Positions 17,376 through 26,343 of a DNA stretch of 64,000 bases are shown piece after piece. The notes under the pieces were generated by a model. It was given only the letters and a program-made list of their open reading frames with translations, had not been told where the DNA came from and did no database searches. The stretch's first letter is position 1. Each line of letters starts with the position of its first letter. The stretch covers positions 1 through 64,000 of the forward strand of contig NZ_JAXHDF010000013.1 of assembly GCF_037071985.1 (NCBI RefSeq). The letters are read 5' to 3'. The stretch is from Pseudogracilibacillus sp037071985 (GTDB taxonomy: Bacteria; Bacillota; Bacilli; Bacillales; Amphibacillaceae). Both the position numbers and the translations under genes were made by a program.

Positions 17376-17402
17376 CAGGTTTTAGCTCAAATCCTGTCTT
17401 TT
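17376..17402 (+). terminator. Terminator after the NSS transporter
   Basis: Short stem CAGG-x-TTT / AAA-x-CCTG with one T-T mismatch and 5-nt loop, followed by TCTTTTATA, 57 bp after the stop codon. Moderate strength. Confidence 0.5.
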
Positions 17403-17451
17403 ATACTTAAATAGTATCCTTAATTTATTTTCTGATCGGTGTGTGCAGCAT

Positions 17452-18372
17452 ATGGAAAAACTAAAAGAAGTACTTGGTTTCGCTCTATTCACCTTATTTT
17501 TTGGTCTCATTACATCTTTTCTTACAATTGAATATATGGATGAATACGATATTTTATCTGCTGAAAAAGTAGATGTTCCTATTATCCAAAAAGTCGGAGA
17601 AAAAAACTTATTTACTCCGCCATCCTATTTTGTTCGAGTAGAATTGCCCCATGGAGAAGAATCCGAATATTTAAGTCGGATTTCTAAACATCAAATGAAG
17701 GAAGTAGAGCCGGGAGATCATCTTAGCGGTTTTACTACGAATGGTAGGGATTTCTTGACATGGAGAGATTTTATAATTGATGGCTTTATATTTTTAGGAG
17801 CTATTTTACTATTTGGGGCATTCACACTTCTCGGTGTCTTTATGTTACTTTCAGCCATACCTGCAGTCGATCGATTTTTTGAAGAAAAAACATTTTTAGG
17901 AAGACGGACAATAGGAAATGGAATGAAACTATTAACGATTGCAATCTCAGTATTTGTTTATTTTTCTGGAAGATTTCTACACAACTTACTTTTAAAATTA
18001 TTTCCTTTTATGAAAACTAGTACAGAAGCCAAAATTATTGACTCGTATTCTTATTTCAGTTATCGCAAATACGAAGACTCTGTTTATGAATTCACCATAT
18101 TATTTGAAGATGTAAATGGAAATGAAATAGAAGTCATAAAAGAAGTAACAAGAAGTACGTTCAATCATTATACACTCGGTGAATCACTACCTATCTCATA
18201 TAGAACGCAAAATCCGTATGATGTATTTGTTAATCAAACCACTTTTGCAGACATATTTGGAATGGTCGTATATCTTGAATTATTTATGTACCTATTTTTC
18301 ATTGCCACCATAATTTTTACCGGGTATGTATTATTAAATAAAAGAAAGAAGAATAAATCACGTGCGGATTAA
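17452..18372 (+). CDS. Membrane protein with two DUF3592-like extracytoplasmic domains
   Basis: Unknown protein of about 306 residues with four predicted spans that enclose two similar soluble domains. The second (TEAKIIDSYSYFS to PISYRTQNPYDVFVN, around 193-260) has the strand-rich DUF3592 pattern, and the first (around 35-95) looks related. A C-terminal span is followed by a basic tail, KRKKNKSR. Ribosome site is weak, so the start may be GTG 17443 or ATG 17452. A terminator follows. Function unknown. Confidence 0.65.
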   Translation: MEKLKEVLGFALFTLFFGLITSFLTIEYMDEYDILSAEKVDVPIIQKVGEKNLFTPPSYFVRVELPHGEESEYLSRISKHQMKEVEPGDHLSGFTTNGRDFLTWRDFIIDGFIFLGAILLFGAFTLLGVFMLLSAIPAVDRFFEEKTFLGRRTIGNGMKLLTIAISVFVYFSGRFLHNLLLKLFPFMKTSTEAKIIDSYSYFSYRKYEDSVYEFTILFEDVNGNEIEVIKEVTRSTFNHYTLGESLPISYRTQNPYDVFVNQTTFADIFGMVVYLELFMYLFFIATIIFTGYVLLNKRKKNKSRAD

Positions 18373-18381
18373 AAGGGAAAG

Positions 18382-18409
18382 ATCTGGTTTTAGATAACCA
18401 GATTTTTTT
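18382..18409 (+). terminator. Terminator after the DUF3592-like gene
   Basis: Stem ATCTGGTT / AACCAGAT (18382-18389, 18396-18403) with a 6-nt loop followed by seven T. Ten bases after the stop codon. Confidence 0.85.
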
Positions 18410-18446
18410 GATAGGCGTTAGTAAATCTACAACGAAAAGTCATTAG

Positions 18447-19136
18447 TTATTTACTTCTTCTTATTCTAGTAAATGAATTTTTTATCAATAAATAAAGTAA
18501 GAAAAGTGAGTTTAAAAATAAAGCTGTCCATAAAACTAACTTACTATCCGCATCCACGACTTGACTGCCAGCTCCTACGCCAACCATAAAGATGATTAAT
18601 CCTAAAAATAAATTGCGAAAATCTATACGGGCTTTTTTGTCTTTATCAAAAACAACATCATATAATCTATTCATCATGTTTTTCGTGTTACCTGTCATAA
18701 TGCCATTATTAATTGTTGTCGTCCCTATTTTTCTAAACACCGAAAGTTCATATCCTGCTAATATACCGAGCAGGAAAACCATCAATGAACCAGGAATGTG
18801 TAATTGAACAAGAGCAAGTATAAATAAAAACACTTCCTGAATCAGCAAAAATATACCAAACTGACTAAAATCGATTTTTTTAACTTTCTCAATAATTGCT
18901 TCACCGAAAAATGCACCAGCCATGAAGCCCCCTAACACAGATAAATGTCCTGCCGCTGCTTTCCACTCTGCTGAAAATAATTTTGTACTCATCACAACGA
19001 TATTTCCTGTCTGTGCACTTACAAAAACTTCATTATATTCTAAGTATGTAAAAGCATCAATAAAGCCCATTAAAAATATAGAAAAAATTGTTAGTATACT
19101 TTTTGCCAGTTTGGAACAATCGTTCTTTTTCGACAT
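18447..19136 (-). CDS. YoaK family (DUF1275) membrane protein
   Basis: DUF1275/YoaK protein, about six hydrophobic spans over 229 residues. Typical motifs are GFIDAFTYLEYNEVFVSAQTGNIVVMS at the N-terminus and the later TTINNGIMTGNTKNM. Its function in bacteria is not known. It faces the preceding plus-strand gene and is divergent from the oxalate decarboxylase gene. It does not seem to be in an operon. Confidence 0.85.
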   Translation of the reverse strand: MSKKNDCSKLAKSILTIFSIFLMGFIDAFTYLEYNEVFVSAQTGNIVVMSTKLFSAEWKAAAGHLSVLGGFMAGAFFGEAIIEKVKKIDFSQFGIFLLIQEVFLFILALVQLHIPGSLMVFLLGILAGYELSVFRKIGTTTINNGIMTGNTKNMMNRLYDVVFDKDKKARIDFRNLFLGLIIFMVGVGAGSQVVDADSKLVLWTALFLNSLFLLYLLIKNSFTRIRRSK

Positions 19137-19370
19137 ACGTTATCCTTCCTTTTCCGCTGTATACTATCAGGAAAAATTCACATATATCGTTTTACCCGTT
19201 CATGAAAAAAGTAATCAAGCCTACTTTCTTAGTAAATTATTTTAAGAAAGCAACAACCTATCTTTTCTTCAAAAGAATCAAGTGTTAGTTTTTTTCAAAA
19301 AGGGTAGATGGTAGTACAAGCCAAATTAGAAAACTTAATCGGATTATTTACAGAAAGGAGCTAGAATAGT

Positions 19371-20549
19371 ATGGAGGATAAAAATCATTTGGATTCAAAT
19401 TCCCTACCTCAACCTAGAAAAGAAGAGCGAGGTGGGGATATACTTGGAGCGCGTAATCTAGAGGTGGAAAGCCAGAACCCGGATTTTTTTGTTTCACCTG
19501 ATGTAGACCATGGAACAATGCCTAACTTGAAATGGCCATTTGCCATGAGTCATATGCGTGTTGAATCTGGTGGTTGGTCCAGAGAAGTTACAGTACGGGA
19601 AATGCCAGAGTCCACACAAATCGCTTCGGTCAATATGCACCTCGAACCCGGAGGAATACGGGAACTGCATTGGCATAAAGAGGCAGAATGGGCGATGATG
19701 ATTAAAGGTTCTGCTCGAGTAACGTCAATCGATACAGAAGGAAACGTCGCTATCGACGACGTAGAGGAAGGTGGATTATGGAATTTTCCTTCTGGGATAC
19801 CTCATTCTATCCAAGCTTTGGAAAATGGGGCCGAATTCCTTTTAGTATTTGATGATGGAGCTTTTTCTGAGAATAGTACATTTGCTATATCAGATTGGAT
19901 TGCACATACACCTAAAGAGGTGTTGGCAAAAAATTTCGGAGTATCAGCAGATTACTTTGATAAATTCCCAGATGGAGAAAAATATATGTTAAAAGGTAAA
20001 GTACCCGGACCATTAATACAAAATTTGCCGGAGAGCCCAAATAAAGCAGTAGACCCGCCTTTTACTTTCAGTTTTTATGATGGAAAAAAAGTGGAGACAG
20101 AAGGCGGTACTGTGTATATTGTTGATTCAACTAACTTTAAGCAAGCGACTACAATAGCAGCTGCATTAGTAGAAGTTGAACCAGGTGGTATCAGAGAGCT
20201 ACATTGGCATCCGAATGCAGCTGAGTGGCAATATTATTTAGAAGGCCAAGGACGAATGACGGTATTTGCAGCAACCGGAAAAGCTCGTACGTACGATTAC
20301 CAAGCTGGAGATGCCGGTTATGTTCCTTTTGCAATGGGACATTATATTGAAAATACAGGGGACACACCATTACGCTTTTTAGAAATGTTCCAAAGCGATC
20401 ATTTTGCAGACCTCTCATTAAGTCGCTGGATGTCTCAAACACCTCCAAGTCTATTAAAAGAACACTTACCTATTGACGATGATTTTATTAAGAATCATTT
20501 ACACAGTGATTTACGACCAGTTGTAAAATGGGGAAGATCAGCTAAATAA
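19371..20549 (+). CDS. oxdC: Oxalate decarboxylase (bicupin)
   Basis: Mn-dependent bicupin that converts oxalate to formate and CO2. Each cupin has a full metal site: N-domain His100, His102, Glu106, His145, and C-domain His278, His280, Glu285, His324. The lid motif SENST at 166-170 carries the catalytic Glu (Glu168 here, Glu162 in B. subtilis OxdC) that distinguishes decarboxylase from oxidase. At 392 residues it fits the family. AGAAAGGAGC precedes the ATG and a terminator follows. It has no signal peptide. A GGGTAG (19302-19307) lies upstream, but its partner box is too weak to name a promoter. Confidence 0.95.
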   Translation: MEDKNHLDSNSLPQPRKEERGGDILGARNLEVESQNPDFFVSPDVDHGTMPNLKWPFAMSHMRVESGGWSREVTVREMPESTQIASVNMHLEPGGIRELHWHKEAEWAMMIKGSARVTSIDTEGNVAIDDVEEGGLWNFPSGIPHSIQALENGAEFLLVFDDGAFSENSTFAISDWIAHTPKEVLAKNFGVSADYFDKFPDGEKYMLKGKVPGPLIQNLPESPNKAVDPPFTFSFYDGKKVETEGGTVYIVDSTNFKQATTIAAALVEVEPGGIRELHWHPNAAEWQYYLEGQGRMTVFAATGKARTYDYQAGDAGYVPFAMGHYIENTGDTPLRFLEMFQSDHFADLSLSRWMSQTPPSLLKEHLPIDDDFIKNHLHSDLRPVVKWGRSAK

Positions 20550-20606
20550 AAGGCGTAAAAAGTTGGATGTAACTAGGAGAACTGTAAAGTTATCATTGTA
20601 TATCAA

Positions 20607-20648
20607 AACACCCCTTCCTCTTGAACGGAGGAAAGGGTGTTGATTTTT
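20607..20648 (+). terminator. Terminator after oxdC
   Basis: Long stem AACACCC-x-TTCCTC / GAGGAA-x-GGGTGTT, 7-nt loop, followed by GATTTTT. Confidence 0.88.
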
Positions 20649-20690
20649 GGATTTGCATTTTTAGTTTAAGAAGTTTACCATTAAGTCTTC

Positions 20691-21140
20691 TTACTTATCT
20701 TTATAGTTTTCCTTATATTCATTCACTTTTTTCATTACTTTTTTCTCAACTCTTTCTACAAGTTCATCTTGCAATTTACGTTTTGGCTTAGGATGAAACC
20801 ATTCGATATTCTCATCATATAGTATTCCTTTATACTCATCCCCATCAATCGTTAATTTAAATTGATGGCGTTCATTTACTTGGCTTTCAAACAAAGGAGT
20901 TACTTCTATCCCATCCATTTTTTCTTTCACATGGTGTTCCCTAAGCATCTTATAGATCTTTGCTTCCAACCACTGTAAATCATCTTTATTAAGATCTTGT
21001 TTTGGATGTGGGTGAAGCCAATGAATTTCTCCTTCATGATAATCCCCTTTAAACTGTTTACCTTCTATGGATAAAGTAAATTGGCGTCGTTCATATGTCC
21101 GCTCTTCATAAATCGGCTCTACATCAAATTCATCGACCAG
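20691..21140 (-). CDS. Two-repeat protein of unknown function, probable CTG start
   Basis: The frame from 21140 encodes two homologous repeats: VEPIYEERTYERRQFTLS... to HWLHPHPKQDL, and VTPLFESQVNERHQFKLT... to EWFHPKPKRKL, about 45 residues each, plus a charged helical tail. No ATG, GTG or TTG precedes the first repeat: an in-frame TAA is eight codons upstream of CTG 21138-21140, which has GGAGGG 7 nt upstream. The first conventional start, TTG at 20969, would cut off the whole first repeat. So translation from CTG (149 residues) is likely. The domain recalls small YheE/DUF5342-type proteins from memory, low certainty. Function unknown. Confidence 0.6.
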   Translation of the reverse strand: MVDEFDVEPIYEERTYERRQFTLSIEGKQFKGDYHEGEIHWLHPHPKQDLNKDDLQWLEAKIYKMLREHHVKEKMDGIEVTPLFESQVNERHQFKLTIDGDEYKGILYDENIEWFHPKPKRKLQDELVERVEKKVMKKVNEYKENYKDK

Positions 21141-21245
21141 AGTAAATCCCTCCGAGAACTGTTTTTAAGATATAATGTTAGTTAAAAAACTTTTGAATTT
21201 CCTGGATATACTTTAAGAAAACCAACCATTTTAATAAACTTCTTG

Positions 21246-21863
21246 CTACTCTTTATTATTAACCAAATCATTAAAGTTTATTACTCGGTGGCTTACTCTC
21301 TGCAATAAGTGAAGATTATGGCTAATAGCTAAAACACCTAACTTACAATCTGCAGTCATCCTTAACAATTTTGTCCATACTTGGGCTTGCGTAACTGCAT
21401 CAAGCATTGTAGTTATCTCATCTGCGATAATATATTTCGTTTCTGGACCTAAGGAACGGGCAAGACAAAAACGTTGAAGTTCACCACTCGAAAGTTCCTT
21501 TGAACGGCGTTGTAACCATTCTTTTTGAATTCCCAATTCACTAAGTAATTGATTATCTTCATCATAACCCACTTCCTGCAGAACTTTTTTCATCTTCCAT
21601 GTTGGATTAATTGCTTTTTCAGGATGTTGCCACACTAACTGAACCGGTTGAATACCCGTCTTAGGATATAGAGATCCATCTATTGTTATTCTGCCTTCAT
21701 TTGGTTTCATATACCCGGAAATAATTTTTGCAAACGTTGTTTTTCCAGTCCCACTTTCTCCGTATAGACCAACTACTTCACCCGGTGAGATAGTAATATT
21801 TATTTGTTTAAATAAAAAGGAGGATTTCCCATAGCGATAACTTACTCCATTTGCCTCAAGCAT
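21246..21863 (-). CDS. ABC transporter ATPase, peptide/nickel type (second)
   Basis: Nucleotide-binding subunit of the OppF/DppF/NikE type, with Walker A GESGTGKTTF near residue 36, signature LSSGELQRFCLARS, and Walker B YIIADEITTMLD. At 205 residues it is short because the C-terminal extension usual in OppF is missing. It overlaps the first ATPase by 8 nt. As the last gene of the urease-linked operon it likely energises nickel import with its partner. Confidence 0.88.
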   Translation of the reverse strand: MLEANGVSYRYGKSSFLFKQINITISPGEVVGLYGESGTGKTTFAKIISGYMKPNEGRITIDGSLYPKTGIQPVQLVWQHPEKAINPTWKMKKVLQEVGYDEDNQLLSELGIQKEWLQRRSKELSSGELQRFCLARSLGPETKYIIADEITTMLDAVTQAQVWTKLLRMTADCKLGVLAISHNLHLLQRVSHRVINFNDLVNNKE

Positions 21864-22812
21864 AAAAACACCTTACCATTCCATCGATTACCTTTTTAAT
21901 ACTTACCATTCCTTGCCTACACCTGTCTGTAGCAATTGGACAATGATTTACGAAAGAACATCCGGATAATGGAGCAGGCCACGTCTCATCAACGCCTTTT
22001 AGCGTAGTAAAACTATTTTGCGGCAATGCATTCCATAGTGCTTTTGTGTAAGGATGTCTGAGCCGCTCTCCTTTTCCTGTAAAATCAGTAATATTTGCTA
22101 TTTCAACAGTTTGTCCAGCGTAAAATACGACAACTTTATGTGCAATCTCTAAGGCTGCAGTAATGTCATGAGTGATGAATAGCAATCCTCTCTCTTTGGT
22201 AACGAGTTGCTTCAGATGATAGAGCATTTCTTGAAGAGATTTTTCGTCTAATCCTGAGGTTGGCTCATCAGCAACGATTAGTTTTGCATCACTTGCCATT
22301 GCGGTTGATATTAATACTTTCCTTGCCATTCCACCAGATAATTCAAAGGGATAACGTTCCGAGGATGTATCTGGTAAACCTAGTTTTTGAAAAACTTTCT
22401 GCTGTATCATTCGTTTATTCTTCTCTTTTATAATCGATTGGACCTGTTTACCAACTTTCATTAAAGGATCTAATGCATCAATGGATTGAGGTATAAGAGA
22501 AATTTCTTTGCCGCGTAGTATCTTTTTTCTTTCTTCCGATAATGCTTTCCCTTTATAATTAATCGTTCCATAAAGCAGAGCGTTTCTTGGCAGTATGCCC
22601 AAAATAGCATCGACAAATAAGCTTTTTCCTGAGCCACTTGCTCCAACTAGGGCAATAATTTCTCCTTCATGGATTGAAAAGTCTAGATTACGAATAACAT
22701 ATGTCTCCTCTTCGCGCAATCCTTCTCCATATTTCTTAAAAGATAATGAAAGATTTCTCACTTCAAACAAAGGAGTTGTCATAGTTATTTTGTTATTTAG
22801 TCGTGAAGTCAA
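21856..22812 (-). CDS. ABC transporter ATPase, peptide/nickel type (first)
   Basis: Nucleotide-binding subunit of the OppD/DppD/NikD type. It shows Walker A LVGASGSGKSLF, signature LSGGMARKVLIS, Walker B LIVADEPTSGLD and the C-terminal oligopeptide/dipeptide extension with Cys residues (CSFVNHCPIATDRC) that often holds an iron-sulfur centre. I favour TTG 22812 (AAAGGAGGGG at 7 nt) over ATG 22839. The signature GGMA rather than GGQ/GGM-SQ is slightly unusual. It is cotranscribed with the permeases. Confidence 0.88.
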   Translation of the reverse strand: MTSRLNNKITMTTPLFEVRNLSLSFKKYGEGLREEETYVIRNLDFSIHEGEIIALVGASGSGKSLFVDAILGILPRNALLYGTINYKGKALSEERKKILRGKEISLIPQSIDALDPLMKVGKQVQSIIKEKNKRMIQQKVFQKLGLPDTSSERYPFELSGGMARKVLISTAMASDAKLIVADEPTSGLDEKSLQEMLYHLKQLVTKERGLLFITHDITAALEIAHKVVVFYAGQTVEIANITDFTGKGERLRHPYTKALWNALPQNSFTTLKGVDETWPAPLSGCSFVNHCPIATDRCRQGMVSIKKVIDGMVRCFYA

Positions 22813-22855
22813 CTCCCGTCCCCTCCTTTCAAAGTCCAAGAGTATTTAATGACTC

Positions 22856-23692
22856 TTATCGACCATAATATGGATGAATGAATCTATTTATACTTTTACC
22901 AAGAAGTTCAAATGCACTTATCATTATTAATAGGGAAAGACCAGGAAAACAAGCAAGCCACCACATACCTGTAGAAAGGTATTGCATCGATTCGGATAAA
23001 ATAATTCCAATTGCCGGTGATTCGGTTGATAGGCCGAATCCTAGAAATGTAATGGCCGCCTCATGTAATATCGCATGTGGAAATAATAAAACTAGTCCCA
23101 CAAAAAGCTGAGGCATTAAATTAGGAATATAATGATGTATTACAATCCAGCTAAATGATTTTCCTAATTTAGTTGATACGTTGATATATTCAGATGATTT
23201 GATTTGTAAAATTTCAGCTCTAAGTAAGCGTGCTAAGCTTGGCCAATGTGTTAATGCAATCCCGATAACCACTCCTTTCCCTCCGCCTCCAAGTACAAAA
23301 GAAATTAAGATTAGTGATACTATATGAGGGATACTAAGAAAAAGATCAATCATCCATGTGATGATTCCATCAGCAACTTTGCTCCAAGATGAAAGTAAAC
23401 TAAAAATTAGTGCAATGAGCACACTGAATATTGCAGCAAATAAACCAACCCTGAAACTAAGTGTTAAACCTTTCAGTGTACGCGCGAACATATCCCTTCC
23501 TAACCAGTCCGTACCAAAGAGGTGTCTCAAGGATGGTGGTTGACTCTTATTCTGTAAATTGATCCCCAACTCACTAGGACCAATAAACAATCCACTTATG
23601 GTTATTACTAATAAAATTATGATGGTAACAACGATCGTAACCAAAGTCAACTGTCGCTTATTAAACTGAGTTGTTTGAATATGGGGTATCAT
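22856..23692 (-). CDS. ABC transporter permease (DppC/NikC type)
   Basis: Membrane subunit with an N-terminal span (about 15-40), the short GTDWLGRDMFARTLKG motif that is standard for DppC-type permeases, five further spans and the EAA loop (EILQIKSSEYINVSTKLG). At 278 residues it is normal. It abuts the DppB/NikB permease with no spacer (23692 to 23693). With that permease it forms the channel of the presumed nickel importer. Confidence 0.9.
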   Translation of the reverse strand: MIPHIQTTQFNKRQLTLVTIVVTIIILLVITISGLFIGPSELGINLQNKSQPPSLRHLFGTDWLGRDMFARTLKGLTLSFRVGLFAAIFSVLIALIFSLLSSWSKVADGIITWMIDLFLSIPHIVSLILISFVLGGGGKGVVIGIALTHWPSLARLLRAEILQIKSSEYINVSTKLGKSFSWIVIHHYIPNLMPQLFVGLVLLFPHAILHEAAITFLGFGLSTESPAIGIILSESMQYLSTGMWWLACFPGLSLLIMISAFELLGKSINRFIHPYYGR

Positions 23693-24682
23693 TTAGACTT
23701 CCCCCTCTCTTATTCGCGGATCAACGATACGATAAAGTATTTCTGCTATGATGTTTCCTATAAAAACAAACAACGCACTAAATAATACGATGCCTAATAA
23801 TAGAGGGACATCTCCACCTAAACCAGCCTGAACAATAGTTTGACCGAGACCCGGATAGGAGAATACTTGCTCCGCAAGTACAGCACCACCAAAAAGCTCT
23901 GCAAAAGAAGCAAAATGTAACGAAATTGCCGGCAACGATATATTCCGTAAACCATGTCTCCATAAAAGTGTACATCCACTTTCTCCTTTTGCTCTACCAA
24001 ATCGAATATATTCAGTTTCTAGAACTTCTATTAGTTTTTCTCTTGTATGAAGCGTCACATTTGCCACTCCAACAATACTTAATGTAATAGCTGGTAAAAA
24101 AGCATGATATAACTTGTCTAAGAAAGTTACATGTTCAGCTGATAAACCAATCGGAGTTCCGAGTCCGATAGGAAACCAACCAAGCCAAACCGAAAAAACC
24201 ATTAAAAGTAATATACCTAACCAAAATCCTGGAGTTGATGCAAGGATAAAACAATAAGTTTTTATGAATCGATCAAGTAAACTTCCTTCGTTCATACCTC
24301 CTAGAACACCCAAAAAGAAGCCAAGTATTCCTGACAGAATCCAAGCAATCGCCATAAGTAGAATAGAAGACAAAAAACGTTCAGCAATAATATCCGCTAC
24401 AGAACTACGATAAATATAGGAGGTCCCAAGGTTTCCCTCTAATATCGCTTTTCCCCAGTTTAACAACTGCTTCGTTTTTGATTCATTTAATCCCCAATAC
24501 TCGACAATATTCTCTGTCTGCTCTGGACCGACTCTTGTCAAATCCGCACCAATGTACGTTTGAACAGGATCAATAGGTGAATAGCTAACAAGCAAGAAGG
24601 ATAATATGCAAATTGCAATTAGTAATGAGATCAGCCTCATACATTTACGTATCAAGTAGTATACAATTGATAAAAGTCGCAA
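23693..24682 (-). CDS. ABC transporter permease (DppB/NikB type)
   Basis: Membrane subunit of the DppB/NikB type, six spans, with the EAA-like loop REKLIEVLETEYIRFGRAKGES. The open frame reaches back to 24751, overlapping the upstream binding-protein gene, but TTG 24682 follows AAGGTG and gives about 329 residues, the typical size. I therefore placed the start there, with moderate certainty. Forms the importer with NikC-type permease and the two ATPases. Confidence 0.88.
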   Translation of the reverse strand: MRLLSIVYYLIRKCMRLISLLIAICILSFLLVSYSPIDPVQTYIGADLTRVGPEQTENIVEYWGLNESKTKQLLNWGKAILEGNLGTSYIYRSSVADIIAERFLSSILLMAIAWILSGILGFFLGVLGGMNEGSLLDRFIKTYCFILASTPGFWLGILLLMVFSVWLGWFPIGLGTPIGLSAEHVTFLDKLYHAFLPAITLSIVGVANVTLHTREKLIEVLETEYIRFGRAKGESGCTLLWRHGLRNISLPAISLHFASFAELFGGAVLAEQVFSYPGLGQTIVQAGLGGDVPLLLGIVLFSALFVFIGNIIAEILYRIVDPRIREGEV

Positions 24683-24728
24683 GTTACACCTTCTCTCTAT
24701 AAAACTATAAAAATCTAATTTATACTTT

Positions 24729-26312
24729 TTAATCCCAGTGCCAGTTTTCAATAAAATCAGTTATTGGCCATCCATGACCATGAGGCTGTAATTTCTGCTC
24801 ACCAATATTTAACTTTTCATGCACAAAATACAAATGTTTAAGATTAACAAGCCAAACCCAAGGAGCATCTCCAAGTGCTGAAAAACCTGTATTTCCGTCC
24901 CACTGCGCTTTCTGCCAATATTTATTTGCTTCTTCTTGAGTAGTTGCGCGCATTGCCTGCTCCATATATTGATCAACGAATGGATTGGTGTAAAAATTAA
25001 TATTGTAATAGCCTACACCCTTTGTTGAACTACTATAGATATTATACATTTCAAGCGGATCATGACTTCCCCATCCCATCATAACAGGAGAATTATGCAT
25101 TAGCCTTTCTAGTTCATTCCAACTTTTACCTTCTGGTATTACTTCTATTCCTAGCTCTTTCATCTCATCGGCAAATGCGATAGATAAAGATTGACGAATA
25201 GCATCTCCCGCTGGATAAAGCAATGTAAAGGTTGCTCTTATTCCTGCCTTTTCCCTTATTCCTTCTTCCGTTTCCTTCCATCCTGCTTCATCCAATATTT
25301 CCTTTGCTTTCTCTTTATCCATATGAATCACGGTATCCGGATTCCACCATGGCAGATAGTCTGCTACCGAATAAGCCGGAGTACCATACCCATCTAGTAC
25401 ACCGGCTACAAGAGCATCCCGATCAATTGCAAGGTTCATAGCTTTTCGAATAGCGATATCTTCGGTCACATTATTTCCAACTGGAACTCCATCAATTGTT
25501 TCCTCCCCGTATTTGATATACGGGAAAACAATCCCACGATTATCAACGCTTTCTAGTTCAATTAACCTCATTCCTTTTATCTCTTTTGTCGCAAAACTTG
25601 GTGGGACGGACACAATATCCACTTCACCCGTTTTTGCTGCAGCATATGCCGCATCTTCCGATAAGAATAAAAAGGTTAGTTTTTTAAAATATGGACTTTT
25701 ACCATAATAATATGGATTTTCTTCAACGATCAGTTGCTGCTCCTTATCCCATTGTACTAATTTATAAGGACCTGAACCGATTGGATTTTCATTATAGGAA
25801 TCAGTATACGCATGCTGCGGTACAATACCAGTCGAAATAAGCAATGTATTAAAAGTTGATTCGGGTTTTTTCAAACGAAACCTAACAGTATACTCATTCA
25901 CCTTTTCTACCTTTTCCATATTACTTAAATCAATGATTGAACCACTCGTTTTAGCAGTTTCATAAGTGAAAACGACATCATCAGCAGTAAGTTTCTCACC
26001 ATCTGAAAATTTAACATCTTTTCGGAGTTCAATCGTATATTCGAGCCCGTCCTCACTAACTGCATAGCCTGTCGCTAAATCATTTATAATCTGGAAATCC
26101 TTATCATATTTGAACAGCGTACTTTGAAATAAAGGAGACCCATGTCTTCCCCAACCGGTGGTAGGATCATACCCATCATCTTGCTCTCCACCAATAGCCA
26201 ATATAAGTTCATCCCTTGATTTGTCTACATCTATGGATTCTATCTGATTATTTTTAGTGCAAGCACTTAATAAGAGGAGGAGTAAAATAATTAACAAACA
26301 GCCTCGATTCAT
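24729..26312 (-). CDS. Nickel/peptide-type ABC substrate-binding lipoprotein
   Basis: Extracytoplasmic binding protein of the SBP_bac_5 family (527 residues, normal). The signal is a lipoprotein type: LLIILLLLLLSAC, with Cys about residue 18. The body includes the family signatures RKDVKFSDGEKLTADDVVFTYE and AIRKAMNLAIDRDALVAGV. Members bind peptides, nickel or nickel chelates. Placement 31 nt after ureD and tight linkage with the importer genes suggest nickel for urease. The ligand is not proven by sequence. Confidence 0.88.
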   Translation of the reverse strand: MNRGCLLIILLLLLLSACTKNNQIESIDVDKSRDELILAIGGEQDDGYDPTTGWGRHGSPLFQSTLFKYDKDFQIINDLATGYAVSEDGLEYTIELRKDVKFSDGEKLTADDVVFTYETAKTSGSIIDLSNMEKVEKVNEYTVRFRLKKPESTFNTLLISTGIVPQHAYTDSYNENPIGSGPYKLVQWDKEQQLIVEENPYYYGKSPYFKKLTFLFLSEDAAYAAAKTGEVDIVSVPPSFATKEIKGMRLIELESVDNRGIVFPYIKYGEETIDGVPVGNNVTEDIAIRKAMNLAIDRDALVAGVLDGYGTPAYSVADYLPWWNPDTVIHMDKEKAKEILDEAGWKETEEGIREKAGIRATFTLLYPAGDAIRQSLSIAFADEMKELGIEVIPEGKSWNELERLMHNSPVMMGWGSHDPLEMYNIYSSSTKGVGYYNINFYTNPFVDQYMEQAMRATTQEEANKYWQKAQWDGNTGFSALGDAPWVWLVNLKHLYFVHEKLNIGEQKLQPHGHGWPITDFIENWHWD

Positions 26313-26343
26313 CTACATACCCCCAAATCATACTTGTTTCTTA

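Noticed and set aside
19284..19307. Sigma-B-type promoter before oxdC (GTTAGT-12-GGGTAG)
   Set aside because: The -10 fits moderately but the -35 matches only half of the consensus. Not supported enough.
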